Translations under genes and position numbers: made by a program | Part shown: one piece after another, positions 23,601 to 33,445 of the stretch | Layout of the letters: each line of letters starts with the position of its first letter | How positions within the stretch are numbered: position 1 is the first letter of the stretch | The notes under the pieces: model-generated | Database searches by the model: none | Told to the model about the DNA's origin: nothing | Seen by the model: only the letters and a program-made list of their open reading frames with translations | Assembly (NCBI GenBank): GCA_902728285.1 | Contig: CACVBU010001051.1 | Span: 682,001 to 746,000 of the forward strand | DNA: 64,000 nt | Direction of reading: 5' to 3' | Source of the DNA: Clytia hemisphaerica | Taxonomy: Eukaryota; Cnidaria; Hydrozoa; Leptothecata; Clytiidae

Positions 23601-26600
23601 TTTATTTAATTTTTCATTTTTCATTTAATTAAAGTGGTTTTTATTAACACAAAACTTTTCAATTCGTGTTTATAAAATGACTATACAAACCTTGTAGATG
23701 ATATAAAAATTTTCCAAACCTTCATAGCTTTAGTGTGTCGGAAGAAAATTTCTACAACGATATTGCTAGATAAAAAAATTGGGGATATAGCTATAGAGGT
23801 GCCCTCCACTAGAAGTGTATATTGTGGGATGATGTTCCTGAACACGCTGCTTTGACGTTTATTTTACATTATAGGGACGTTGAAAAAACGTTCGAAGGAC
23901 GTTGAATCGACATTGTGAACTTACATCCCGTTCTTTCAAAGTAGCTTTCTGCGTCACTTGTTGTTGGCATCAAATGGGTTCCACTTGACGGCGTATAAGC
24001 TTGACAACCAGCCCAATTACTATACGAGCAATAGCGGTATGTATGGAAAACCATTTTTAAAAAGTACGAGAAAGTTGATGTGCTACCAACGATCTTTAAC
24101 TGTCCGGTCATTCGATTGTACGAGAATAACTGATCTTTTGTTATGCAATGCTCTAACCCTCTTCTTACGATACCCCAAGTCAACTTTTTCGGAGATGTTA
24201 AACATCTAACATTGTTCTCTAAGATACGCGTATACTCTAAAACGAAGGGTGGAAGAAATTACAATTGAGTCTCAATAGTCAAACGTACGCTGGTCAAACA
24301 CAAGTTGTTCGAGTTTGTAAAATTCAAGTTATGAAGATCGGTTTATAATAAGGCATTATTAACTGAAAAAAAAACTTGTTGGATTTATGGATACTGTCTG
24401 TTCTTACTCGCATCCTAGTTAGCAAAACAACCCCTTGTCCCAAAATCAACTGCTTATGTGAAGGTTTCTCAGTCATTATTTCTCGTTCTATGTTATAAAA
24501 AGATAACTCTTGAAGTACGGCAATACCTTGACCAACGAAGTATAAGCCCGAATGGCTAGAATCGAATCTCCTTAGTATGATTTGAAGCCTACCACATCTT
24601 ACCAAAGTTGCGCGGCCTAGCGCGGTCCGCCTGGTTGTTACACAAATGATACTTAAATTCGAAAAAGATATCATTCGAAAACAAAGGAATCGCTAGATTC
24701 AATCTGTTGTCAAAAATACGGTGGATATTTTTCTTGCCTGAGAAAGGTAAAAGATTTGTTCTAGGTTCAGATCATTCGTACGGCTTATACTTCATGGACC
24801 TTGACTCGATCAAATGTTCCGAACATTTTAATCCAGTAGCAATCCCCTTACTAACCCACGTGTTCTTGACATTATAGTCGAGTTGCAATGCCTTGACTTA
24901 ATAAAATATTCGGGACATTTCAATCCAGCAGCAAGCTCTTTACTTTTCACATGTCCCTGATGTTTTATTCCAGTAGCAATGCTTTTACCTAACAACGTGT
25001 TATTGACCATTTTTACCTTTACTTAATCACATGTTCTGTACATTTTAATCCAACAGCAACCCCTTTACCTAAAAACTTATTCTGGACTTTTTAATCGAGT
25101 AACAATCCTCATTACTCAACCACGTGTTCTGGACGTTTTAATCCAGCAGCAATACCTTTACTTTATTCAATTGAGTAGCAATTCCTTTTACTCACCCACG
25201 TGTGCTGGACATTTTAATCCAGCAGGGATGCCTTCGATCACCAAAGCTTGATATTCGTTTTCATCAAAAGGCGTTGGATCATTCAGAGAGAGGACAGGTA
25301 TTTTTGAAGCTTTTCGCGCCTCGTCACATCCATTGTAAACACCTGGAAACAAAATAATATGGTTTTTTTGTGTTAGCACATTTATTATTAATGTCAACAG
25401 CCCGAGAGATTGGGGTACTGAGGTTGGCACGATCCCAAAATCGACCATTGGACAGATATTTTCGAAACAGTTCTAAGATTTTCAAAAAAAAAGTCTTCCC
25501 TTAATCCTTCAAGTTAAAGAGACTTTCTAAATCTTTTGCCAAAGTACCCTCCCCACCGGGGTATCAGCCATGCCATACTTACAATGGTGAAGTATGCAGA
25601 CATGCCTTTGTGGTCTTCTTAATGATAAATATATACAAAGTGACTTTTACAAGAATCAATGAATCGAGACACGGACCTCATGACAGGTAAAAACTTTCCA
25701 TTTTGAACCTCGACATATTCTTACCAAATCTTAAATTTATGAAGAACAGCAAGGAAATTTTTAATCAATGATCTGTTCAATCATTCTTTCAAACGGACAG
25801 AGAGAAAACATAAAGGGTGAAAAGTTGCAGGGTTGTTTTAAAAGGTGGTACCGCACCATGGGGTACCCCAATGGTGTACCCTATGGTCTACCCCCCAAAA
25901 AAAATTTACAGACCAGACTGGAAAATAATACGCGAATAATACAACCTTACCTTTATGAAATGGGTTATTTTTAATATTCTCCCTATTTCATTCATCAATT
26001 TCCCTGGGGATAAAATCATGATCTATTGAATTTTGGTGCAGACAACATTTCACCACAGTAATTAACAACACTACAATAATTTCACACGAGGATAATCAAA
26101 TTCATCATAACTAAAATAGAATTTTGACAATTGGGAGGAACTACATAATTTGGCGGAGGTTTCGGTATTTTTAGGGAAAATCACGAAAACATCCATCTTG
26201 TTTATAATAGCCAATGTTATGTCATTAAACAAATTTCATTGGTCTAAAATGATGTAATCTTTGATCAAGCCAATCAAAATGATGGAACTCGCTAGCCTGT
26301 GGTCTTTTGATGCAAAAAAAATAGCAGGCTGTCTAACCCGAAACGGAAAATATAGGGAAATAACATAAACAGAACGTTTTCTGGTCTGTAAAATTTCAAA
26401 GCCCGCGCAAAGATTTTTCGTGAAACGACGACGCTACATGAGATTCTTCCGCGTATGGTATAAAAAACAAGAAAATGTTGTTTTTCAAAAAAAAAAATAT
26501 TTTTTAACCATTTTATTGCTATTGGGAGTATTTAAAGCTTGAACAGTCTGCTTATTTACGAAGATAGTAAGTTATCATGCTGTGGGAATGAGAAATCAGG

Positions 26601-29600
26601 GTAGACCATAAGATACACCATTGGGGTACCCCATGGTACAATACCACCTTTTAAAACAACCCAAAGTTGCAGGTGAAGAAAAACTTTTGGAGGAAATATT
26701 TAAAAGACTCAGCATTATTGAGACCCCCAAGTGGTTTGCATGATGACGTGATAGGGTCTTTTTTCTAGCGTGATAACATGATTTCGAATTTTTTTTTCTT
26801 CATTGTGTGATCAAAGGGTCAAAACGTGATCGTGATTCGAACATTTTTTTGAGCCGACATGCGCAAGTTGGACTTTTTTCAAAGGGATCCGTGATTATTT
26901 CAGTTTGTTGCTGATTTGCGTGATCGTCATTGAAGACAAAGAATACGTGATATCGTGATCAAAGGTACCACTGGCCGCATTATTTAAAAAAAAAACTTTT
27001 AAAAGAAAAAACTATTTCGTGTAAGGAGATCCTAATAATCAGCTTCTGATTTATTTATATAGTTTAGGAGGTGATGTAACTGGATCTCTTTAACTTAAGC
27101 ACTGAGTGAAATTCATTCGAGCAACAACTGGAGGGGAGGTTACTATATTTTCAACCACGAAACGAAATTTACTATTCAAGAATTTGTATCATTTACTATT
27201 TCTGTCTTTTCTGATTTCTCATAAATTAAATCATAAATAATATCTTTTTGTTTCATTATTCATATCGGTATTTATCTCCTTCATTCATTGTCACCACAGA
27301 GAGCCTAAAGCGACCCTAGCTTCACGCCTAAGGATAGTTGGACAAATAGCTCATAATTTTGCGCACTTGTTTGTCACTCTTCTTATACCGGTTAAATGGT
27401 TAACCGGTTAAATGATAGCCCGGTTCTAAAGTAGACGCCAAAAGAAAATGGGATTTACTTTTGAAACTATAACTGTAAATCACTCCCTTGACACATTTGT
27501 TAGCATTTGAAGACTGAATTTTGTCTCAGATCAAATGAGATGTCAAGAATTACTGTAGGGCTAACACCATTCCTTTTGAAAGCAAATTTAACTCTATGTA
27601 ATCATTTTGCTGCGGTGGCACTTTAATGAAAGTTATGGCTAATTTTATTACCCCCTTAATATTGGTGTATGGGACTAAAGATACGGACCATATGTAATTT
27701 CCATGGTAAAAATTATATAGCCAAGGGACCTAGGACACTCATTGGGTCCGACCTACGACATGCCGCTTTTAAGGGATCATTTTGAAGGTGCACGTAAGTA
27801 AGGGAATATTTTTGGATAAAAATCAAAATAATTGAGCTCAAAACATTATTTGCGCAGCAGATACTCCCTCGCTTGATGTGTTTATACTTGAATATCGATA
27901 ACTTTATATTTCTGGTCATTTGAAAACCCAGGGTCGTTTTAAGATAAAAATGAAGTTAACTCTTGCTAATTTGTACTCAGACGAGAACTATTGTAACTAA
28001 GTGTGATATATTTGAATTACAGAAGGATTCGAAGTTTAGAGATTATTTTACGGGGGTTTCACTTTGACGAGAACTGAGAATAACTTCCGCCAATTAAAGA
28101 AAGATTCAAATTAGCAAAAGTGCACTGTATCTTGAACTATGTAAGAGTTGTACCGTAAAGAATATGTTTGTAAAGAATATGTTTGTAAAGAATAACAGCT
28201 GCGGAATTGAAAGGGTCAAAGGGTCATTTGAAAGTCAAATTATGGGAGGTACTTGCAGTCGTTTTAAGGCCGCATGCACCACCCACTCGTTATTGACAAA
28301 GTAAAACCGTGGAAACTTTTTCGATTCGTAATCTAGACGTACTAATTCGCGAGTTTCTACTAAAAAAGTTAGGTCTAATCCCAGCTGGCACACAACGTCG
28401 TTTCAACGTTCATCTAATGTTCACAATATAACGTTCTATAACGTTCTATATAACGTTAGATGAACGTTGTAACAACGTTGTGCGCCAGCTTGGGAGATGT
28501 ATCACGAAAATGGTTCTCGAGCCACTTTTCTTGACTTCAGCAGCGAGACTACCAGCCAAGAGGTCAACATTTGAAAAACACACTCAATTGATCTCTTACT
28601 TACCACTTGGTTCGCAGTCAGGAAGACTCAATGTAGACGGTGTACAGGTCTCTTTAACTCCAGATAGACAGGAATCCTGACAATATTCTTCAGAGCATGT
28701 ATCTTCAATGTACAAAATGATCTGAGATGGCGAAAATGAAGAAGAAAAAGTTAATTCATGGTTGATTCATAGAATTTGAGGTCCTTGGTTTGCGTGATGT
28801 TATGGTTGGGCCCCTTTTAGTGTGACGGCACGATTTATGATTTCAGAAAGCGTGATTCGTGACTGATACGTGAACGCGAATATTTTCGGTGTAATTGCCT
28901 GACGATAGAATATACTTACCGTAATTATAAATTACTTTAAGACGTGATGGCGTGACCAGCGACTTCGCTGGGCGCCTTAATTATGTTTATCCAAAACTTT
29001 TTTTACGATTATTTGAAATAAAAATATGGATATATAATTTTAAAACTTGTAGAATGAAAAGTGACAAAATTACGATTTTGTCAATTCAGAAATCTTCAAT
29101 TGTTAAAAAACACCACCTTCTCACAGACCCACTGGGACCAAAATATCATCTGCGGTGGAAGACTCTCCCCTAATTTTTGGCCCCACTGAAAATAATTAAA
29201 TAAACCAATCCTCACTGAATTTTCTGACTTGCAAACAAGAAGAGTTTAAATCCCCAGGCACAAAAAATGTGAGAATATCAATCCCCATCGTGTTTCAGTC
29301 CGTTATTTCTACCCTTACTGGCTGAAAAAACCCACCGGGTCTGTGAGAAGGGGGTGTACAAACGTGCTCAATAACGTGACAGAACCTTTATTAGTTTGAG
29401 CACGTCGCTTCTAAAAGAGAAATCTCTAAACTCACTTTCTGAAAAGTGTTGATTCGTCCAGGTTTCCAGCCCTCATAGATGAGCCTTGAGATGACTTCCT
29501 TAGCCAAGATTTCTTTGAAAAACATACAACGTTTGTCTGATTCGCGGTGTGCGAACATGGCACAGTTTGCGTGGTTTGAGCAACTCGTGAAACAATCTCT

Positions 29601-29742
29601 TAGTGTTTCAACATTGTTTTGGTGTGATGAAATCTTGCTGGCGATGAAGATACTGTTCCTTCGCAATTTGGCAGCCATTTTAGTTGAACATGTTCTATCG
29701 TTCTTAAGTTTGAGCGTTTGTGAATCCGCAGCTGCAAACAAG
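20513..29742 (-). CDS. Secreted multidomain protein: PAN/apple, Cys-rich, unassigned and PA14 modules
   Basis: Seven minus-strand exons, 29742-29436, 28721-28604, 25342-25196, 24236-23925, 23374-23234, 22427-22130 and 20681-20513, join with GT/AG borders and matching phases into 497 codons plus stop. The first exon starts in phase 2 with LFAAADSQ, which looks like the end of a signal peptide; the exon carrying the ATG was not found upstream. Module order: PAN/apple-like domain with CFTSCSNHANC, short Cys-rich segment (CSEEYCQDSC), GVYNGCDEARKASK segment, an unassigned Cys-containing domain (RCLTSPKKLTWGIV to CSYSNWAGC), then a PA14 domain (IPPSDGTYRFILTSDDDSSL, then YYMELIGREIGGGDYFLAGV). PA14 and PAN modules commonly bind carbohydrate or protein outside the cell; the ligand is unknown here. 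The chain ends just after PA14, inside a minisatellite. Confidence 0.85.
21827..22013. mobile_element. hAT-like MITE with perfect 8-bp target duplication
   Basis: GGATCAGGTCCGGTTAGAGT at the left is inverted against ACTCTAACCGGACCTGATCC at the right. GAATTTCT flanks both sides (21819-21826, 22014-22021). It sits in the PA14 intron, 117 bp from the exon at 22130. Confidence 0.8.
22130..22427 (-). CDS. PA14 domain exon, N-terminal part
   Basis: The domain opens with GAVKASLYQNYRNI and contains the core FIPPSDGTYRFILTSDDDS followed by LYIS. The run of aspartates in TSDDDSSL is the usual PA14 signature near the ligand-binding or calcium site. Donor GATTACAG|GTAG leaves phase 2, which fits exactly the next exon at 20681. 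Confidence 0.85.
24365..24740. mobile_element. Family D repeat, degraded copy
   Basis: It shares GCGCGGCC, GTCCGCCTGG, ACAAAGGAATCGCTAGATTC and a terminal CCCGAATGGCTAGAAT block with better copies at 35830-36124 and 57421-57690. Located in the intron upstream of the exon at 24236-23925. Confidence 0.6.
24786..25215 (-). repeat. Tandem array built from an exon 3' end and its splice donor
   Basis: Seven to eight degenerate units of about 50-60 bp repeat GCTGGATTAAAATGTCCAG plus CACGTG and a GTRAGTAAAGG-like stretch. The first unit (25215-25185) is the real end of coding exon 25342-25196. The others continue into the intron, many with a donor-like sequence, though most have mutated GT positions. 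Confidence 0.75.
25830..26662. mobile_element. Mutator-like (MULE) non-autonomous element
   Basis: Long inverted termini of about 60 bp: GGGTTGTTTTAAAAGGTGGT at 25830 is mirrored by ACCACCTTTTAAAACAACCC ending at 26662, and both arms also carry the palindrome GGGGTACCCCA or its equivalent. AAAGTTGCA is duplicated exactly on each side (25821-25829, 26663-26671). A 9-bp duplication with long inverted ends is the MULE signature. No transposase frame. The interior is ordinary AT-rich DNA. Confidence 0.8.
26672..28380. other. Intron of the PAN/PA14 gene; repeats, no coding signal
   Basis: Holds a dispersed repeat K copy at about 27289-27640 and a weak family B-like fragment near 27740-27790 (GGACACTCATTGGGTCC). 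The rest is AT-rich and without recognisable exons. Confidence 0.45.
27289..27640. repeat. Dispersed repeat K, copy 2
   Basis: TTGTCACCACAGAGAGCC, then GCTTCACGCCTAAGGATAG, TTTTGCGCAC and CCGGTTAAATGG, ending TGCTGCGGTGGCACTTTAATG. Collinear with 306-912 at both ends but shorter inside. Confidence 0.6.
28381..28497. mobile_element. CAACGTT hairpin MITE, complete copy
   Basis: CCCAGCTGGCACACAACG at the left pairs with CGTTGTGCGCCAGCTTGGG at the right, with TAACGTTCTATA direct repeats in the loop. It lies in the intron, about 105 bp past the Cys-rich exon donor. Confidence 0.75.
29110..29357. mobile_element. MITE family A, complete copy downstream of the PAN exon
   Basis: ACACCACCTTCTCACAGACC pairs with GGTCTGTGAGAAGGGGGTGT. 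Its right half is about 85% identical, inverted, to 29783-29870 on the other side of the PAN exon. Confidence 0.75.
29436..29742 (-). CDS. PAN/apple-like domain exon
   Basis: This 307-nt exon enters in phase 2 (acceptor TTTTAG at 29743) and leaves in phase 0 (donor AAA|GTGAG). It holds the PAN-type pattern: RTCSTKM, then VETLRDCFTSCSNHANCAMF, then a Cys near the FFKEI segment. The TLRDCF...C...C spacing is typical of apple domains near the N terminus of secreted animal proteins. It is bracketed by two inverted MITE family A ends (ending 29357 and starting 29783). Confidence 0.78.
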
Positions 29743-29782
29743 CTAAAATTTCAAAAAAATATTTTAGATTATTTAAATTTTG

Positions 29783-29900
29783 ACACCCCCTTCTCATAAG
29801 CCCGGTAGGATTTTTCAGCCAATAGGGGTGAAAATAACGGACTGAAACTCGATGGAGATCGATCGACATTACCATTAGCCACATTCCGTAAAAGGGCCTG
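29783..29900. mobile_element. MITE family A, one end upstream of the PAN exon
   Basis: It starts ACACCCCCTTCTCATAAGCC and carries CAGCCAATAGGGGTG and AACGGACTGAAACTCGATGG. Only this end is recognisable; the far end is not seen before the element starting at 29977. Confidence 0.65.
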
Positions 29901-29976
29901 GTAACTAGCTGTAGGGACTTTTTCGATGATATGCGCCATCTTGCGAAAATTCCAAACCAAAACAAGCCAAGATTGA

Positions 29977-30569
29977 CAGTCAGGAACAGTCGCCTTATTA
30001 GGAGACGCCTCCTGATTAGGAGACGTCTCCTGATTAGGAGACATGTAGGTCGCTTGGGGTCGCTTGATTAGGAGACCCGTCTCCTAATTAGGAGACATAA
30101 AACTTTGATCTCAATTTTAAGGGCTTTAGGCTTTTCCGCGCATTTTGAAACTAGTTTTAATGGAAAGAGCAGCCTCGAATTGGTAAAGTTTTAAAAAATT
30201 ATTAAAATTTCTCGGTGCAATCGATCACAATCCTAATATAAAGCACTACAAGGAAGCCCCTCTTGATTTTTTTCATGTACGCCATTTTTGTTTTTGAGAC
30301 GCTTTTGTTCAGAAGACAGATTCTTACTTCTGATTGGTTCTTATGGATTATTAGAATTGTGATTGATTCCACCGGTGGATTTTTCTGAAAATCACCATAT
30401 GAAATCAATTTTTTGTGCTCTTTCCAATGGGAGCAACCAAATTATGCGCAGTTTCTTCGTTCACAAGATAATTACACCCGTCTCCTAATTAGGAGACGTG
30501 AACCTCCTGATTAGGAGACGGGTCTCCTAATCAGGAGGCGTCTCCTAATAAGGCGACTGTTCCTGACTG
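29977..30569. mobile_element. CAGTC-ended element with GGAGAC subterminal arrays, 5-bp target duplication
   Basis: CAGTCAGGAACAGTCGCC is inverted against GGCGACTGTTCCTGACTG. ATTGA flanks both sides (29972-29976, 30570-30574). Each arm carries several TAGGAGAC/GTCTCCTA units, many within palindromes. No coding frame. Structural twin at 61873-62574. Confidence 0.78.
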
Positions 30570-30654
30570 ATTGAGAGGAAAAGTTAGAGAAGACTGAAAT
30601 TTTTAGCAGATTGGAGTTGTTTTCACAATCCACAATAAAAAGTAACTGCAGTTC

Positions 30655-30790
30655 CAGCTTGTGTTTTTGTGAAAGACTCTAATGGTAACCCTATTAAATT
30701 CCATCGTTTGCCAAAGGATCCTGAATTGTCAAAACAGAAGGATTTGGAAATTTGGTGTCATATGTTCTGACCATTGGAGTTTGTTTCAGA
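30655..30790 (+). pseudogene. THAP zinc-finger remnant
   Basis: One plus-strand frame reads AVPACVFVKDSNGNPIKFHR followed by LPKDPELSK and EIWCHMF before a stop. C...KFHRLPKDP...W matches the THAP (C2CH) DNA-binding domain found in P-element-like transposases and host regulators. The N-terminal Met, second Cys and downstream part are missing, so this is a fragment. Confidence 0.5.
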
Positions 30791-30869
30791 CATCTTCTAA
30801 TGATTTACCAGATGTTATAGTCCCTGAATCCCAATACAAACTGATCAAGAAAATTAAGTATGAATGAGT

Positions 30870-32690
30870 AAAGAAGCGTTGGGTTTTTTATCTGGAATTC
30901 TATCAGTTTCAAGAACAATGCTATGGAGAAAATGAGCAAGCAGTACATAATCGAAACCCCAACAACAACCAGGAAGTTGACCATCGGGAGATTTCTTTTG
31001 ATAGTTGCTCACTTAGCTTTGTTTTGGTTTTGGTCTTGGTCTTGGCTTTGTTGACAACACTTTACTTACAGCTCGATGTTTAATAGCAAATAGGATACAC
31101 GAAGGGTACAAACACATCAAAGGTCATGCTTCAAGGATGAGGTTGCAGAAGACATTATTTATGTGCTGGCTTGAAAATTAATGCCAATAATGGATGTTTT
31201 TATAGAACTGAATTCTGAATTCATAAAAATTACATATACAAACAATATGAGAGTCCTCAGATGATTGCAGTCAATCAGTCAAATCACGGTATGAATTCTC
31301 CACCCCTAGTTTTGAATTCAGGATGTGTATTGTATTATTTTCATTTGCGTAGTCATAAAACTTTGCATACAATTCAATCCCACTGTAAACTGAGACAGCG
31401 AGATTGAGCCTATGGACACTGATCAAATTACAACATGGGATTTACAGTTAAATGACATTTTTTTGTATGGAACTCTTGGAATTCAAGATTGCAAAAATAA
31501 TTTCAAAACAGACAAAATATTTTTTTGTATCAACAAGAATTCTATTTGGTGGGATTGTTGTATTATTTGTAGGTATATATGTAATATCTTTAAAATTTAA
31601 TTCATGGAAAAATTTTATGACTTCAAATATTTAAAAAAACTAATTTGAAAGAAGATCTTTCTCACTCTATACTGCCCTCTTTACACACTTTTCTTGTTAT
31701 ACAAAGTACAGTAATAGATCAAACTCTCAAATTTTTTTTGCTCTTTTGCTGTTTGCTTTTCATTAGATATTTATATGGTTTCTCTTTTATTTGGTCTTGT
31801 TATTATTATTGGTATTATGCAGAGAAAAGAACGATTTTGTTTAAATTTATACTGTACTGAAAATTAATGGTTTTTATGAGAGAAAGCAAATGACACACTT
31901 TTCATATTAATTCCAACTAAAATTTTAATGTAAACCTGATAAAAAGGTTTAGTTTTTGCATGCATGGTACCCTCAAAATCCTAGATCCGCCCCTGATTCC
32001 TCAGCTTCTTCTTTGCTAAATCTGTTTATTTTTCTTATAGTGCTCAGATTTGCTCAGATCCATAAGCCGCCTAACTGAAAACGAAAGTGAAATCTACCAT
32101 TTTGAAAAATTTATCCCTACACGCCAATTCGACCGCGTCCGCGGAATGTGGCTAATGTCTTTTTATGGCTTTGGATTTGAATTCCATTGTTTATTATGAG
32201 CATCTTCACCAAAAGGTTTTTTACTGATCCTGTATATCCCGCTTCTAAAGTTGAAAAGACCGTGTAACTAATGGTATCAGCCTGAATCATGTCAGCAGTA
32301 AAAATCAAAATTTGTTCTAAAGTCGAAATTGATGATTTAACCAATTTTACCGCCCAATTTCAAATATATCTCTCATATGTTTCTTCAAAAATATTCTTTT
32401 TTGCGATAAAGCAGCAAAGAGGCTAAATAAAATAATCTTTTAAGCTGAAATTTTTCACACCTTGAGCATTATGACGTTTCTGACAGTACAGTAAGGTGTC
32501 ATGAAAATGACACATTTCCAATACAAATTTAATTTTTTTTGTCAAATATATCGTTCAAACCAAAATTTATTGAATATTTTGGATAAAGTAAGCATTTTAA
32601 ACTCAGTGAAATTTTTTCTAAAGCTTTTGTTGGGATACAATAGCTATTTAGAAGAACAAGGACAATTTTCAGATGGGCTTTTGCCTACTT
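30870..32690. other. No gene recognised
   Basis: AT-rich. A minus-strand open stretch at 32344-32117 (75 residues, containing ILIFTADMIQADTISYTVF) matches no family known to me and lacks clear splice signals. The missing signal-peptide exon of the PAN/PA14 gene could lie here, but I could not find it. Confidence 0.4.
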
Positions 32691-32887
32691 TAAGTAAGTA
32701 AGAAAGTAAGTAAGCAAGTCTGCGACCACGGTAGGAGGCGTCCCGAAAGCTTCATTTTCGATAGCTGGCGGGGCGCCACTCTTTCTCCTTGGATAGACTC
32801 TTGATCCTTCTCTTAATTGCTGAGCATCATTTTGGGAATCTTTGATGTGACCCGGCTGGGGGTCGAACTCACAAGCCTGCGCACCGT
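32691..32887 (-). repeat. tRNA-derived SINE with TTAC-rich tail
   Basis: On the minus strand the head has a B box-like GAGTTCGACCCCC near 32865, followed by an unrelated body. It ends in a simple (TTACTTAC) tail, seen on the plus strand as TAAGTAAGTAAGAAAGTAAG at 32691. Head-body-tail order fits a SINE; no A box was confirmed. Confidence 0.55.
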
Positions 32888-33169
32888 TTTGATAGAAATC
32901 TTACCTCACAAAAATAATGATTTTCAACATGTTAAGATTTTCTGATATCAGCTTCAAATGCGTCCCCTTTCCTGTTCTCTTCCTCAGATATCACGGAATG
33001 ATTGAAAATTTAACAAAAGTGACATTAGAAAAAACAAACAAAATATTTCTTGATGTTTTTGAAAAACTTGTGGTCAAATAAGTTAAAAAAAGTTTCAATG
33101 AATAAAATTTTCGATTCAGTTTTCTCTCGAGCCGAAACATCAATAGGAAAATGTATTCAAAGATGTAAA

Positions 33170-33311
33170 ATTNATAGCATAATATTTTGCAGTGAGGATT
33201 GGTTTATTTGATTATTTTCAGTGGGGACAAAAATTGGAGGATAATTTGGACGATATTTTGGCCAATTTTTCCATTGGGAAAGGGTTTCAGTGGGTCTGTG
33301 AAAAGGGGTGT
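33170..33311. mobile_element. MITE family A, degraded copy
   Basis: Collinear with 1025-1200 and ends GTCTGTGAAAAGGGGTGT. It contains the only ambiguous base in the window (n at 33172). Confidence 0.55.
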
Positions 33312-33445
33312 CATCTTGGGCATCGAACTTATCGAACTTTTCCAATTTGATGTTTAACCCTATTTATATAAAATCCTACTTCTAAAAATAAAATAAATGA
33401 GTTACTTTACATAATGAAAATGGGTGTACTTAAACGAGTGAATGA

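Noticed and set aside
30990-31110. Candidate signal-peptide exon for the PAN/PA14 gene (minus strand, before a GCT|GTAAGTAAAG donor)
   Set aside because: The only open ATG frame leaves in phase 0, whereas the PAN exon needs phase 2, and the peptide is not a convincing leader.
31412-31860. Clustered small plus-strand frames with hydrophobic content
   Set aside because: Phe/Ile/Tyr-rich translations of AT-rich DNA, overlapping in different frames, with no splice or start support.
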